This document shows positions 1 through 5,908 of a stretch of 7,494 nucleotides of DNA, piece by piece (positions within the stretch are counted from its first letter, which is position 1; every line of letters begins with the position of its first letter). The notes under the pieces are model-generated. The model searched no databases. It worked only from the letters and a program-made list of their open reading frames with translations, and was not told where the DNA came from. Location: positions 1 to 7,494 of the forward strand of contig JAICIG010000392.1 in assembly GCA_025924495.1 (NCBI GenBank), written 5' to 3'. Source of the DNA: Pirellulales bacterium. Its GTDB lineage: Bacteria > Planctomycetota > Planctomycetia > Pirellulales > JAICIG01. The position numbers were made by a program, and so were the translations under genes.

Positions 1-425
1 AGCAACAGCGCCAGCAGCAAGATCAGATACGACGTCGAGGTGAGCACGAAGCTCAGATAGAGTTCGGCTGGATCGGTTTTGCCTGGATTAAGAAACCAGC
101 CGGCGAACAAGAGCAGCACCACGAAGACGGCGAACCCAACAAGCACGCGGCGGCGAATCGACTCCTGCACCGCCAGCTTCGCCAAGGCAAACACGCGGCG
201 CGGCGAAATGAAAACGATGTCTCGCGCACCCGAAGCGAGCACTTTAAAGATAATGTCGCCGGCCTTGATCGGGCCATACCGGACGGCAAGGCCGATAAAG
301 CTGATGATCAGGGCGCCGAGCGACACGGCTCCGACAGCGGCGAGCCAGAGCCACAGGGCGCCAGGCCGCGACCCCGACCAGATGAGCCATTCCATGAACG
401 GTGGATATTGTGTTTCGAGAACCAT
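1..425 (-). CDS. ABC-2 type transporter permease, N-terminal part (runs off the left edge)
   Basis: The visible 141 residues look like the start of an integral membrane permease that would pair with the ATPase encoded just upstream to move a substrate across the cytoplasmic membrane. Hydrophobic segments lie at about residues 23-48, 94-112 and 122-141 (cut by the edge). Between the first two is a cytoplasmic stretch containing SPRRVFALAKLAVQESIRRR, a basic helix-loop of the kind that precedes the main transmembrane bundle in planctomycete ABC-2 permeases as I remember them. The ATG at 425 is the only usual start codon after an in-frame TGA near 490, so the start is well constrained, although no good Shine-Dalgarno is present (AGG only 2 nt upstream). 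It lies 112 bp downstream of the ATPase stop and is probably cotranscribed. The substrate is unknown. The C-terminal part is outside the window. Confidence 0.8.
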   Translation of the reverse strand, partial: MVLETQYPPFMEWLIWSGSRPGALWLWLAAVGAVSLGALIISFIGLAVRYGPIKAGDIIFKVLASGARDIVFISPRRVFALAKLAVQESIRRRVLVGFAVFVVLLLFAGWFLNPGKTDPAELYLSFVLTSTSYLILLLALL

Positions 426-537
426 TGCCTGATTTGGACCGATAAGAAGGAAATGAAGAGAACGCTTCCTGCGCGGCGCCGAGGACGGTGGAAAGATCGA
501 TCAGCGCCGAGCGCCGCACCGCAAAAACCAGCCGGGC

Positions 538-1458
538 TCAGCTCTCGCGAGCGCGGCGACCAGGACGCGCCTCGCTGTCGCGCACGATGTTCAAGAACAG
601 CTCTTCCAGCGTCGTAGTCGGATTGTCCATCATCAACAACTGGCCGTGATGCCGCTCGATGACAGCCTTGATCTCTGCCTTGGCCTCGTCGCTTAGAGCC
701 GAAGTTCGAATCTCGGTGACGTCGCGAACCTTGAGCAGACTGTCGACGCGGCCCAGTTCCTTCAGTTCGCCCTGGTGCAAAATCGCGATGCGATCGCAAA
801 CATCTTGCACGTCAGCCAACAGGTGGCTGCACATCAATACGGTCTTGCCCTGTTCGCGCAGTTTGATGATCAGGTCTTTCATTTCACGACAGCCGATCGG
901 GTCGAGCCCGGTCGTCGGCTCGTCCAGCACGATCAATTCCGGGTCGTTGATCAACGCCTGGGCCAGCCCGATACGCCGAGTCATGCCTTTGGAGTATTCC
1001 TTCAACTGGCGGCGTTTGGCCCAGTCGAGCTTCACCATGCTGATCAGCTCGGCGGTGCGCTGGCGGCGCACCGAAGCAGGCATGTCGAACAGGCGGCCGT
1101 AGAAGTCGAGCGTCTCTTCGGCATTCAGAAAACGGTACAGATAAGATTCTTCGGGCAAGTACCCGATCCGCTCGTTCTTGGTCACGTCGGAGGCATCTTT
1201 GCCGAACACCAAGGCTTGCCCGCCGGTGGGAAAGAGCAGCCCTAAGAGCAGTTTGATCGTGGTCGTTTTCCCCGAGCCGTTCGGCCCCAGCAGGCCGAAG
1301 ATTTCGCCGCGGCGAACTTCCAGGTCGAGCGCTTTCAAGGCCCGCACCTTTTGACGACCCCAGAAATCGCGATACACCTTCGACAAGTTTCGCGTTTCAA
1401 TCACGACGTCCGAAGCACGCGAGGCCTCCGACGTTTTGGGTTCGGCTACAACCGCCAT
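538..1458 (-). CDS. ABC transporter ATP-binding protein (ABC-2 / NatA-like exporter class)
   Basis: This is the cytoplasmic ATPase that powers the membrane permease encoded downstream. With the ATG at 1458 it has 306 residues. Walker A is GPNGSGKTT at 58-66, the signature is the degenerate YSKGM at 155-159 (in place of LSGGQ), Walker B is LIVLDE at 175-180 followed by PTTGLDP, and the switch histidine is H212 in SHLLADV. The Q-loop position reads GYLPEE (99-104), with Glu in place of Gln; I recall the same in GldA/NatA-like proteins. About 75 residues follow the ATPase core, ending in an Arg-rich tail, as in drug or ABC-2 exporter ATPases. An earlier ATG at 1488 would add 10 residues, but the purine-rich AGAGAG at 1465-1470 sits 6 nt before 1458 and favours the shorter form. 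The substrate cannot be read from the sequence. Confidence 0.93.
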   Translation of the reverse strand: MAVVAEPKTSEASRASDVVIETRNLSKVYRDFWGRQKVRALKALDLEVRRGEIFGLLGPNGSGKTTTIKLLLGLLFPTGGQALVFGKDASDVTKNERIGYLPEESYLYRFLNAEETLDFYGRLFDMPASVRRQRTAELISMVKLDWAKRRQLKEYSKGMTRRIGLAQALINDPELIVLDEPTTGLDPIGCREMKDLIIKLREQGKTVLMCSHLLADVQDVCDRIAILHQGELKELGRVDSLLKVRDVTEIRTSALSDEAKAEIKAVIERHHGQLLMMDNPTTTLEELFLNIVRDSEARPGRRARES

Positions 1459-1464
1459 TCTGTG

Positions 1465-1470
1465 CTCTCT
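1465..1470 (-). promoter_or_regulatory. Shine-Dalgarno-like site deciding the ATPase start
   Basis: The minus strand reads AGAGAG six bases before the ATG at 1458. The alternative ATG at 1488 has only pyrimidine-rich sequence upstream (TTATTCTTCTTATTGC) and no purine tract. This is why the 306-residue form of the ATPase is preferred. Confidence 0.5.
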
Positions 1471-1527
1471 CGAAAGGGTGACATGCAATAAGAAGAATAA
1501 ATGAAAATAGATAGACAGGTTCGGAAT

Positions 1528-1542
1528 TCAGCCGATGGCTGA
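1528..1542. promoter_or_regulatory. Perfect 6-3-6 dyad upstream of the ABC operon (possible operator)
   Basis: TCAGCC, a GAT spacer, then GGCTGA form a perfect inverted repeat about 70 bp upstream of the ATPase ATG at 1458. On the minus strand it sits just downstream of a TTGGAC hexamer that could be a -35 element, though no good -10 follows. It could be a repressor site for the transporter operon or a short leader hairpin. A single 6-bp dyad can also occur by chance. Confidence 0.25.
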
Positions 1543-1841
1543 CAGTCCAAGGAACCGGTCCTGGCAAGCCGCGGCGACCATAAGATCGCGCGTGCGGCCA
1601 GAAACCTTTCGACACGGTTAGCTTTACGCAGACAAGGTTCCCAGGGTTCGCCCGTTTTTTGAATTTATCCCATCAGCCTATGCTGCCGACAGATTTGCCG
1701 AAACTCCCACTATAAAACGGCTTTCGGTGATGTTCAAGCAGCTTCAGCCAATGACGGTCGAGTTGGAACAGATTCGCTTCGGGCGGCAGTATGGCAAGAA
1801 CCAACGGCTAATCTGCGGCCTGCTTTTTGACTTTGGCAGCT

Positions 1842-1870
1842 TTGACCGCCGCCGCCAGATTCGCTATCAT
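1842..1870 (+). promoter_or_regulatory. Sigma70-type promoter for rpsR
   Basis: A -35 hexamer TTGACC at 1842-1847 and a -10 hexamer TATCAT at 1865-1870 are separated by exactly 17 bp. Each matches consensus in 5 of 6 positions. Transcription would start near 1877, giving a leader of about 70 nt that begins just before the hairpin at 1885-1918 and reaches rpsR. This is the best promoter in the window. Confidence 0.7.
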
Positions 1871-1884
1871 ACGTGGCTCTACAG

Positions 1885-1918
1885 CTCGCCAGAACTTGCG
1901 AAAGTTCGCACTGGCGAG
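1885..1918 (+). promoter_or_regulatory. Structured rpsR leader hairpin with two alternative inner stems
   Basis: The outer arms CTCGCCAG (1885-1892) and CTGGCGAG (1911-1918) pair perfectly over 8 bp. Inside, two exclusive folds are possible. In one, AACTT (1893-1897) pairs with AAGTT (1902-1906) around a GCGA loop, which is a GNRA tetraloop, leaving CGCA as a 3' bulge. In the other, TGCGA (1897-1901) pairs with TCGCA (1906-1910) around AAGT, leaving AACT as a 5' bulge. At DNA level TGCGAA and TTCGCA are also a 6-2-6 dyad. The element lies about 8 nt after the predicted transcription start and 30 nt before the rpsR ATG, so a role in ribosomal-protein autoregulation or as a downstream operator is plausible. 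The bulge lacks the CCG I recall for the known S6:S18 leader motif. Confidence 0.5.
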
Positions 1919-1947
1919 GAGCCTCCCAGTAATTTCAGGCATTGAAC

Positions 1948-2223
1948 ATGGCAGATTATCCCCGTTCGCGTGCTCCCTCCAAAAAGCGAGCCAAGCTGGC
2001 CAGTCGCAGCAAAAAGAAGGATCCCGTCTTTGTCGACGGCGCGCGTCCCCGTCCGATGTATATTGATTACAAAGACTTGGAATTGCTGGGCAAGCTTACC
2101 AGCCGACAAGGCAAGCTGATCGGGCGCCGGAAGAGCGGTTGCACCGCGGTCAGCCAGCACGCGGTGACCAAGGCCGTGAAGCGAGCGCGGTTCATGGCGC
2201 TTTTGCCGTACGTTGCCGACTGA
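1948..2223 (+). CDS. rpsR: 30S ribosomal protein bS18
   Basis: bS18 is a small-subunit protein that binds with bS6 to the central domain of 16S rRNA on the platform. The 91-residue product has a basic N-terminal tail (residues 5-24) and then the bS18 core: YIDYKDLELL at 38-47, GRR at 59-61 and AVKRARFMALLPYV at 76-89. It has one cysteine (C65) and none of the N-terminal Cys pairs seen in zinc-binding forms, so it is a C-minus type. The ATG at 1948 is preferred because AGG at 1937-1939 lies 8 nt upstream; an in-frame TTG at 1942 would add only two residues. The usual partners rpsF, ssb and rplI are absent. The gene has its own promoter, structured leader and terminator, so it is a single-gene unit. 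It could be the only bS18 of the genome or a second, zinc-independent copy. Confidence 0.95.
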   Translation: MADYPRSRAPSKKRAKLASRSKKKDPVFVDGARPRPMYIDYKDLELLGKLTSRQGKLIGRRKSGCTAVSQHAVTKAVKRARFMALLPYVAD

Positions 2224-2257
2224 TCCGACTCTGACTTGGACAAGAATTCCACCGCTC

Positions 2258-2289
2258 AACACGCCTCATCTCGGGGCGTGTTTGCGTTT
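2258..2289 (+). terminator. Intrinsic terminator after rpsR
   Basis: AACACGCC (2258-2265) pairs perfectly with GGCGTGTT (2275-2282) around a 9-nt loop that can close by one more T-G pair. The second arm runs into a T-rich tail (TTT, GCG, TTT). It lies 35 nt after the rpsR stop. The T tract is interrupted, so it may be less efficient than the terminator at 2953. Confidence 0.7.
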
Positions 2290-2656
2290 GGCGCTCTTAC
2301 CGCGGCTCTCCGCGCGCCATCGTGGCGGATCGCTGACGGCGCAGCCCGCCGAAACTCCTCATTAGGCGACCTACCTCGTCTTCGCGCCTCTGCCGGCCTC
2401 TCTGGAGAGAAACGAACGTGTCGCCTTTGGCAGTTTTTACAACTGCATCCGCTTAATGCCGTCTGCTTTGCTTGCTTGCCCAAGATAGCATGCCGGATGC
2501 AAGTTACTCCAGCCTAAGCCGTTACGTTCGCCTGGTGCGAATTCTGGGCATACCGCTCGAAGAATCGGCACGCGGGATGCATAAACCGTCGTCGTCATCG
2601 GACGACTCAGCGGCCTCGCCCGCCTTCAATCGATACGCTGCAGGGAGACAATTGCC
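2284..2656. other. Intergenic stretch with no convincing gene
   Basis: This stretch lies between the rpsR terminator and the 71-residue protein. Frames here read through Arg/Ala/Ser-rich low-information sequence and overlap the terminator, so I do not call them genes. Visible structure is limited to short hairpins: CGCCA/TGGCG near 2316-2328, GCAGTT/AACTGC at 2430-2446 with a 5-nt loop, and GTCGTC/GACGAC at 2591-2606 around ATCG. A run of TTGC units lies at 2468-2480. A promoter for the gene at 2657 must be in here or absent, but I found no well-spaced -35/-10 pair. Confidence 0.5.
2642..2647 (+). promoter_or_regulatory. Shine-Dalgarno site for the 71-residue protein
   Basis: AGGGAG ends 9 nt before the ATG at 2657. 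It is the clearest ribosome binding site in the window and supports reading this small frame as a real gene. Confidence 0.6.
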
Positions 2657-2872
2657 ATGGATCGCCATTCCAAGCTGCTCTGGATGAAAGAAGTACTGGA
2701 GCATTTGGATGATTGCCACCGCCAGTGGCAATTCGCCGAAGATCCCGCCGCCGGACGGTATCTGGCCGAAGCCGTCGAACGCGATCTCGATGAACTGCGC
2801 CGACTATGCGAGTCGCTCAAAAAAGAATCGCCGCCCCACGCGCGACGCCGCGCCCTGAGCGCAGCGCACTAG
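2657..2872 (+). CDS. Small conserved-looking helical protein of unknown function (71 aa)
   Basis: I do not recognise a named family, though I have an unverified memory of similar short planctomycete proteins starting MDRxxKLLW. The product appears soluble and has no signal peptide or membrane segment. Residues 3-28 (KLLWMKEVLEHLDDCHRQW) and 34-56 (YLAEAVERDLDELRRLCESL) look like two amphipathic helices, the second with coiled-coil-like spacing, so a helical hairpin or dimer is likely. C20 and C51 are the only cysteines. The tail after residue 58 is Pro/Arg/Ala-rich and probably disordered. Evidence for a real gene is the AGGGAG ribosome binding site, the ordered amino-acid pattern, and the strong terminator 80 nt after the stop. 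It lies alone between two terminators, so neighbours do not suggest a role. Confidence 0.7.
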   Translation: MDRHSKLLWMKEVLEHLDDCHRQWQFAEDPAAGRYLAEAVERDLDELRRLCESLKKESPPHARRRALSAAH

Positions 2873-2952
2873 CTGTGGAACGCGGAACATCGCGGCCGCA
2901 GCTCCGAAAGAATCATTCCTCTTTCCCGCCAAATATCCCGCCTCCTTACCCT

Positions 2953-2990
2953 AGGCCCAGACGAGTCGCCCGCACTCGTCTGGGCCTTTC
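2953..2990 (+). terminator. Strong intrinsic terminator after the 71-residue gene
   Basis: AGGCCCAGACGAGT (2953-2966) pairs perfectly with ACTCGTCTGGGCCT (2974-2987), a 14-bp stem with a 7-nt loop, followed by TTCTC. The T tract is short, but the stem is the longest perfect one in the window. There is no A tract on its left side, so it should work only in the rightward direction. It separates the small gene from folC. Confidence 0.85.
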
Positions 2991-3019
2991 TCAAGCGCGG
3001 CCAGGCCAACGCTCGGAGC

Positions 3020-3089
3020 CGTGCGGACGAGCCGCACGATAAGGGCCGACAGGGTTCAGATGCCCCCCGCCCGGCCCTGCCGCCGGGCG
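3020..3089 (+). other. Two GC-rich hairpins upstream of folC
   Basis: CGTGCGG (3020-3026) pairs with CCGCACG (3032-3038) around a 5-nt loop, and CGCCCGG (3068-3074) pairs with CCGGGCG (3083-3089) around an 8-nt loop. Neither is followed by a T tract, so they are not intrinsic terminators. TAGACT at 3101-3106 could be a weak -10 element for folC, with a transcription start near 3112, but its -35 partner is poor. If that is right, both hairpins lie upstream of the transcript. Confidence 0.35.
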
Positions 3090-3140
3090 TCGATTCCAGG
3101 TAGACTGAGAATGTTGGCCCCGCCCTCGAGCCGCAGTTTT

Positions 3141-4625
3141 ATGGACCCGACCACAGCACGCGACTCTTACGAGGCCGCGCTGGATTTTCTCTTTCAGCGA
3201 ATCGATTACGAGCGCGCCGTCGCGGCGCCTTACGGCGAGCGGACGTTCAAGCTCGCACGCATGCGCGAGTTGCTGGCGCTCCTCGACGATCCCCAGTCGC
3301 GCTTGCCGATCGTGCATGTCGCCGGCACAAAGGGCAAAGGCTCTACGTCCGCCATGGTCGCCGCGGTTTTATCGGCGGCAGGCTATCGCACTGGCCTGTT
3401 CAGCTCGCCGCATCTCGACCGTCTGGAAGAACGCATGGCGATCGACGGCCGGCCTTGTTCGCCCGAGGAATTACTGGCGCTGGTCGAGCTTCTGCGGCCG
3501 GCTGTCGCACAACTAGATGGCGAAGCCGCTCGGCGACAGCCGTTCGAAGCTGGCCCGACCTACTTCGAGCTGACCACCGCCATGGCCTTGTTACACTTCG
3601 CTCGCTGCAAAGTGCAGGCCGCCGTCTTGGAAGTCGGGCTCGGCGGGCGGCTCGATTCGACCAACGTCTGCCAGCCCGCCGTATCAGTGATTACGAACAT
3701 CAGCTTCGACCACATGCGGCAGCTCGGCAATACGCTGGCGGCCATCGCCGGCGAAAAGGCGGGCATCATCAAGCCGGGCGTACCGGTCGTCAGCGGAGTG
3801 ATCGACGATGAGCCGCGCGCGGTGATCGAAGCGACGGCCCGCGAGCGCGGCTGCCGCTTAATGCAGCTGGGGCGCGATTTTGATTTTGACTACACGCCGC
3901 CGCGCAACGTCGATCAAGGCTCCGGGCAGGGGCGGATCAATTACCGCTTGCATCTCGCCGACCGCCAACTGGCCTATGACGAGCTGCCGCTCGGACTGCT
4001 CGGCACGCACCAGGCCGCCAATGCCGCCGTCGCACTGACCGCGCTCGACGAACTGTCTCGCCAAGGCTGGCGGATCCCCGATGCCGCCGTGCGGCAAGGC
4101 CTCGGCGCCTTGCGCTGGCCGGCGCGGATCGAGGTCGCCGCGCGACGCCCGACTATCATCCTCGATACCGCGCACAACGTGGCCTCGGTCGAAGCCCTGG
4201 TGGCGACGCTGGATGAAAGTTTCTCCGCGCACGAGAGGATCCTGGTGTTCGCCACGACCCAAGAGAAAGAGGCCGCGGGAATGCTACGCTGTTTGTTGCC
4301 GCGATTCGATCAGATCATCCTGACGCAATATCACATCAACCCGCGCGGAATCGCGCCTGCAGAACTGGCGGCCATCGCCGCGCAATTCTCATCGGCGGCG
4401 GTAAAAGTTTGCCCCACGGCGGCAGCGGCCTGGGACGCCGTTTGTGCGGCGGCCGATGAAAAGGACCTGGTGTGCATCACCGGATCATTTTTCATCGCCA
4501 CCGAGATGCGAGCGCAAATCGAAGCGCGTCCGCTCGCTTTCGCCCCCCGCCGAGGCGCTAGAATCGAGTTGAATTCGGCGGAAAAGAGGATTGATAGCAG
4601 CGACCGGGACGCTCTGATACGATGA
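3141..4625 (+). CDS. folC: Bifunctional folylpolyglutamate synthase / dihydrofolate synthase
   Basis: FolC adds glutamate to dihydropteroate or tetrahydrofolate using ATP, in the cytoplasm, retaining folates and making them good cofactors. It belongs to the Mur ligase superfamily. With the ATG at 3141 it has 494 residues. The P-loop is GTKGKGST (62-69), then SSPHL (88-92), EVGLGGRLDSTN (164-175), SFDH (188-191), GEKAGIIKPG (204-213) with K206 as the expected carbamylated lysine, and DTAHN (342-346) starting the C-terminal glutamate-ligase domain. DTAHN replaces the commoner DGAHN. The frame is open from 3021, but the family fold begins at SYEAALDFLFQRI, so I chose 3141; an ATG at 3111 is the alternative. 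About 30 residues extend past the usual end (near GSFFIATEMR), giving a charged tail. Whether it does both reactions or only polyglutamylation cannot be told from sequence alone. Confidence 0.95.
   Translation: MDPTTARDSYEAALDFLFQRIDYERAVAAPYGERTFKLARMRELLALLDDPQSRLPIVHVAGTKGKGSTSAMVAAVLSAAGYRTGLFSSPHLDRLEERMAIDGRPCSPEELLALVELLRPAVAQLDGEAARRQPFEAGPTYFELTTAMALLHFARCKVQAAVLEVGLGGRLDSTNVCQPAVSVITNISFDHMRQLGNTLAAIAGEKAGIIKPGVPVVSGVIDDEPRAVIEATARERGCRLMQLGRDFDFDYTPPRNVDQGSGQGRINYRLHLADRQLAYDELPLGLLGTHQAANAAVALTALDELSRQGWRIPDAAVRQGLGALRWPARIEVAARRPTIILDTAHNVASVEALVATLDESFSAHERILVFATTQEKEAAGMLRCLLPRFDQIILTQYHINPRGIAPAELAAIAAQFSSAAVKVCPTAAAAWDAVCAAADEKDLVCITGSFFIATEMRAQIEARPLAFAPRRGARIELNSAEKRIDSSDRDALIR
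4559..4564 (+). promoter_or_regulatory. Possible -10 element inside the folC tail
   Basis: TAGAAT matches the -10 consensus in 5 of 6 positions and follows a short GC-rich stretch. No good -35 lies 16-18 bp upstream (GCTTTC at best). If active, it would give the 392-residue gene its own transcript with a leader of about 155 nt. It falls within the unusual C-terminal extension of FolC, where coding constraint may be low. Confidence 0.22.
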
Positions 4626-4730
4626 ATGGCCCGAGTCAATAAGAAACGCCGCCAAGCGCCCTGCCAGAGAGCCGCCCCTGCGGTCTCGCGAACTTTCCTA
4701 CCTCTTTCCCCACGAACAGCCTGCCGATGA
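4626..4730 (+). CDS. Possible 34-codon linking ORF between folC and the 392-residue gene
   Basis: The ATG at 4626 directly follows the folC TGA (4623-4625). After 34 codons the frame ends in TGA at 4728-4730, overlapping the next gene's ATG in an ATGA arrangement. The product would be basic and Arg/Pro/Ala-rich, beginning MARVNKKRRQ, with no known domain. Neither this frame nor the downstream gene has a good Shine-Dalgarno, so ribosomes passing through this frame could reinitiate at 4727 and link its translation to folC. This may equally be chance, since a 105-bp open frame is common in GC-rich DNA. Confidence 0.2.
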   Translation: MARVNKKRRQAPCQRAAPAVSRTFLPLSPRTACR

Positions 4731-5905
4731 GCGACGATATCTTTGAAGAGCTGCAACGGACCGCATCGCGCCATAACATCGAAGCCGCGATTGCCCAGGC
4801 GGCCGAGCACTTGCGGGCCAGCGAACACTACCATGAATTGTTCGACCTGCGATTACTTGAAGCGCGGCTGCGGCTGGGCCTACCCGCCGTCCTGACGAAA
4901 TCTCTCGACGATTTGCAGGAGCCGCTCCGCTCGCAAATGGAGGAGGAGTACCTCAAGGCGTGTCGCGAGGCGGGATACCTGTTTCTGAACGACGGCCGGG
5001 TTCGCGAAGCGTGGATGTATCTAAGGCCGATCGGCGAGCAGGCCGAAGTCGCCGCCGCGCTGGAGAAGCTGACGCCCGACGAGGAGAACGCCGAGCAGAT
5101 CATTGAGGTCGCGCTGCATGAGGGCGTCTCTCCGAGGCTCGGCTTCGAACTGGTGCTTAAGAACTACGGCGTGTGCAATGCCATCTCGATGTTCGACGCA
5201 CAGATGCACAATCGACCGCGCAGCGATCGCCAGCAAGTCGCCAGCCTGCTGGTGCGCTATCTGCACGGCGAATTATTCCGTAGTTTGTCGGAAGAAATCT
5301 CGCGAAAGCAAGGCAAGCCGCCGCAAGAGACAACCATCGAAGGCCTGGTGGCCGATCGCGATTGGCTGATGGACAATAACAACTATCACATCGATACTTC
5401 GCATCTGGCGGCCGTGGTGCGATTCGCCCTGGTTATCGACGACCCGGCCGATCTGCGTCTGGCGGCCGATCTGACCGAATACGGCCGCCGGCTCAGCCCG
5501 CTCTATCAGTACGCAGGGCAAGAGCCGTTCGCGGATACTTATCCGACGCATGGCTTGTTCTTTCGCGCGCTGTTGGGCGAGAAGGTCGAAGAGGCGATCG
5601 CCCATTTCGCCGAGCGAGCCGAGACGCTGGCCGGCGAGAACGCCGGCGGCGCCGCCGCAGAAGTTTATGTGGGCCTGCTGGCTCGGCTGGGGCGCAATCA
5701 AGAAGCGCTGGAAGCCGCGGCGCGGCTCCTCTCGAACGTGCGGGTCTCGGGCTTTGCACCCAGCTTGCTGGAACTTTCGCAGCGCGTCGGCAGCTTCAAC
5801 CGCCTGCTCGAAGTCAGCCGCGAGCGCGGCGACATCGTCAGCTACGCCATGGGGCTGGCCGAGCAGCACCCGCCCAACGACGACGAATGCCAGGGCAAAT
5901 CTTAA
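4727..5905 (+). CDS. Alpha-helical TPR-like protein of unknown function (392 aa)
   Basis: I do not recognise a named family, though it reads like a conserved planctomycete hypothetical protein. It appears cytoplasmic, acidic and almost wholly helical, with no signal peptide or membrane segment. Helical pairs resembling TPR or similar solenoid repeats are visible near residues 15-50 (AIAQAAEHLRASEHYHELFD), 75-112 and most clearly 309-337 (AEVYVGLLARLGRNQEALEA), so a protein-binding scaffold is likely. The central part (214-232) contains NNNYHIDTSHLAAVVRFA, with an H221-x-D223-x-x-H226 arrangement, followed by FADTYPTHGLFF (268-279). These look like a conserved core and could bind metal, but that is inference. 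The ATG at 4727 has no Shine-Dalgarno and overlaps the stop of a 34-codon frame after folC, suggesting cotranscription with folC. Its stop lies 3 bp from that of the convergent peptidase gene. Confidence 0.85.
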   Translation: MSDDIFEELQRTASRHNIEAAIAQAAEHLRASEHYHELFDLRLLEARLRLGLPAVLTKSLDDLQEPLRSQMEEEYLKACREAGYLFLNDGRVREAWMYLRPIGEQAEVAAALEKLTPDEENAEQIIEVALHEGVSPRLGFELVLKNYGVCNAISMFDAQMHNRPRSDRQQVASLLVRYLHGELFRSLSEEISRKQGKPPQETTIEGLVADRDWLMDNNNYHIDTSHLAAVVRFALVIDDPADLRLAADLTEYGRRLSPLYQYAGQEPFADTYPTHGLFFRALLGEKVEEAIAHFAERAETLAGENAGGAAAEVYVGLLARLGRNQEALEAAARLLSNVRVSGFAPSLLELSQRVGSFNRLLEVSRERGDIVSYAMGLAEQHPPNDDECQGKS

Positions 5906-5908
5906 GGA

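Larger units (their letters stand above)
1489..1947. other. Divergent intergenic region between the ABC operon and rpsR
   Basis: These 459 bp separate two divergent transcription units. The right part holds the rpsR promoter and structured leader, annotated separately. The left part holds a 15-bp dyad, also annotated separately. I could not find a convincing -35/-10 pair for the leftward ABC operon. A TATAAAA stretch at 1711-1717 resembles a rightward -10 element, but the best upstream hexamer (CCGACA) is 19 bp away and weak. A 72-codon GTG-started frame at 1727-1945 runs through the rpsR promoter and leader. Its codon use is not absurd, but it resembles nothing I know and I do not call it a gene. 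Confidence 0.6.

Noticed and set aside
99..164. The ATPase-permease pair as a possible new system
   Set aside because: Walker motifs, switch histidine and the permease topology are all standard for ABC-2 exporters. The Glu at the Q-loop position and the YSKGM signature appear usual for the GldA/NatA-like group.
308..799. A 163-codon minus-strand frame across the ATPase/permease junction
   Set aside because: It is a shifted reading of the ATPase C-terminus and permease N-terminus, both of which give sensible protein in other frames.
1727..1945. A 72-codon GTG-started frame just before rpsR
   Set aside because: It runs straight through the rpsR promoter and leader hairpin, has no ribosome binding site, and the product resembles nothing I know. 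Its moderately coding-like codon use is the only point in favour.
2468..2480. A run of TTGC units as a tandem repeat or origin element
   Set aside because: Only about three 4-bp units are present, within the range expected by chance, and nothing nearby resembles DnaA boxes or an origin.
2236..2517. A 93-codon plus-strand frame after rpsR
   Set aside because: It covers the rpsR terminator and has a low-information Arg/Ala/Ser-rich product with no ribosome binding site.
3021..3140. An N-terminal 40-residue extension of FolC
   Set aside because: The frame is open, but this part is Arg/Pro-rich, lies over two hairpins, and precedes the usual FolC start; no family feature supports it.
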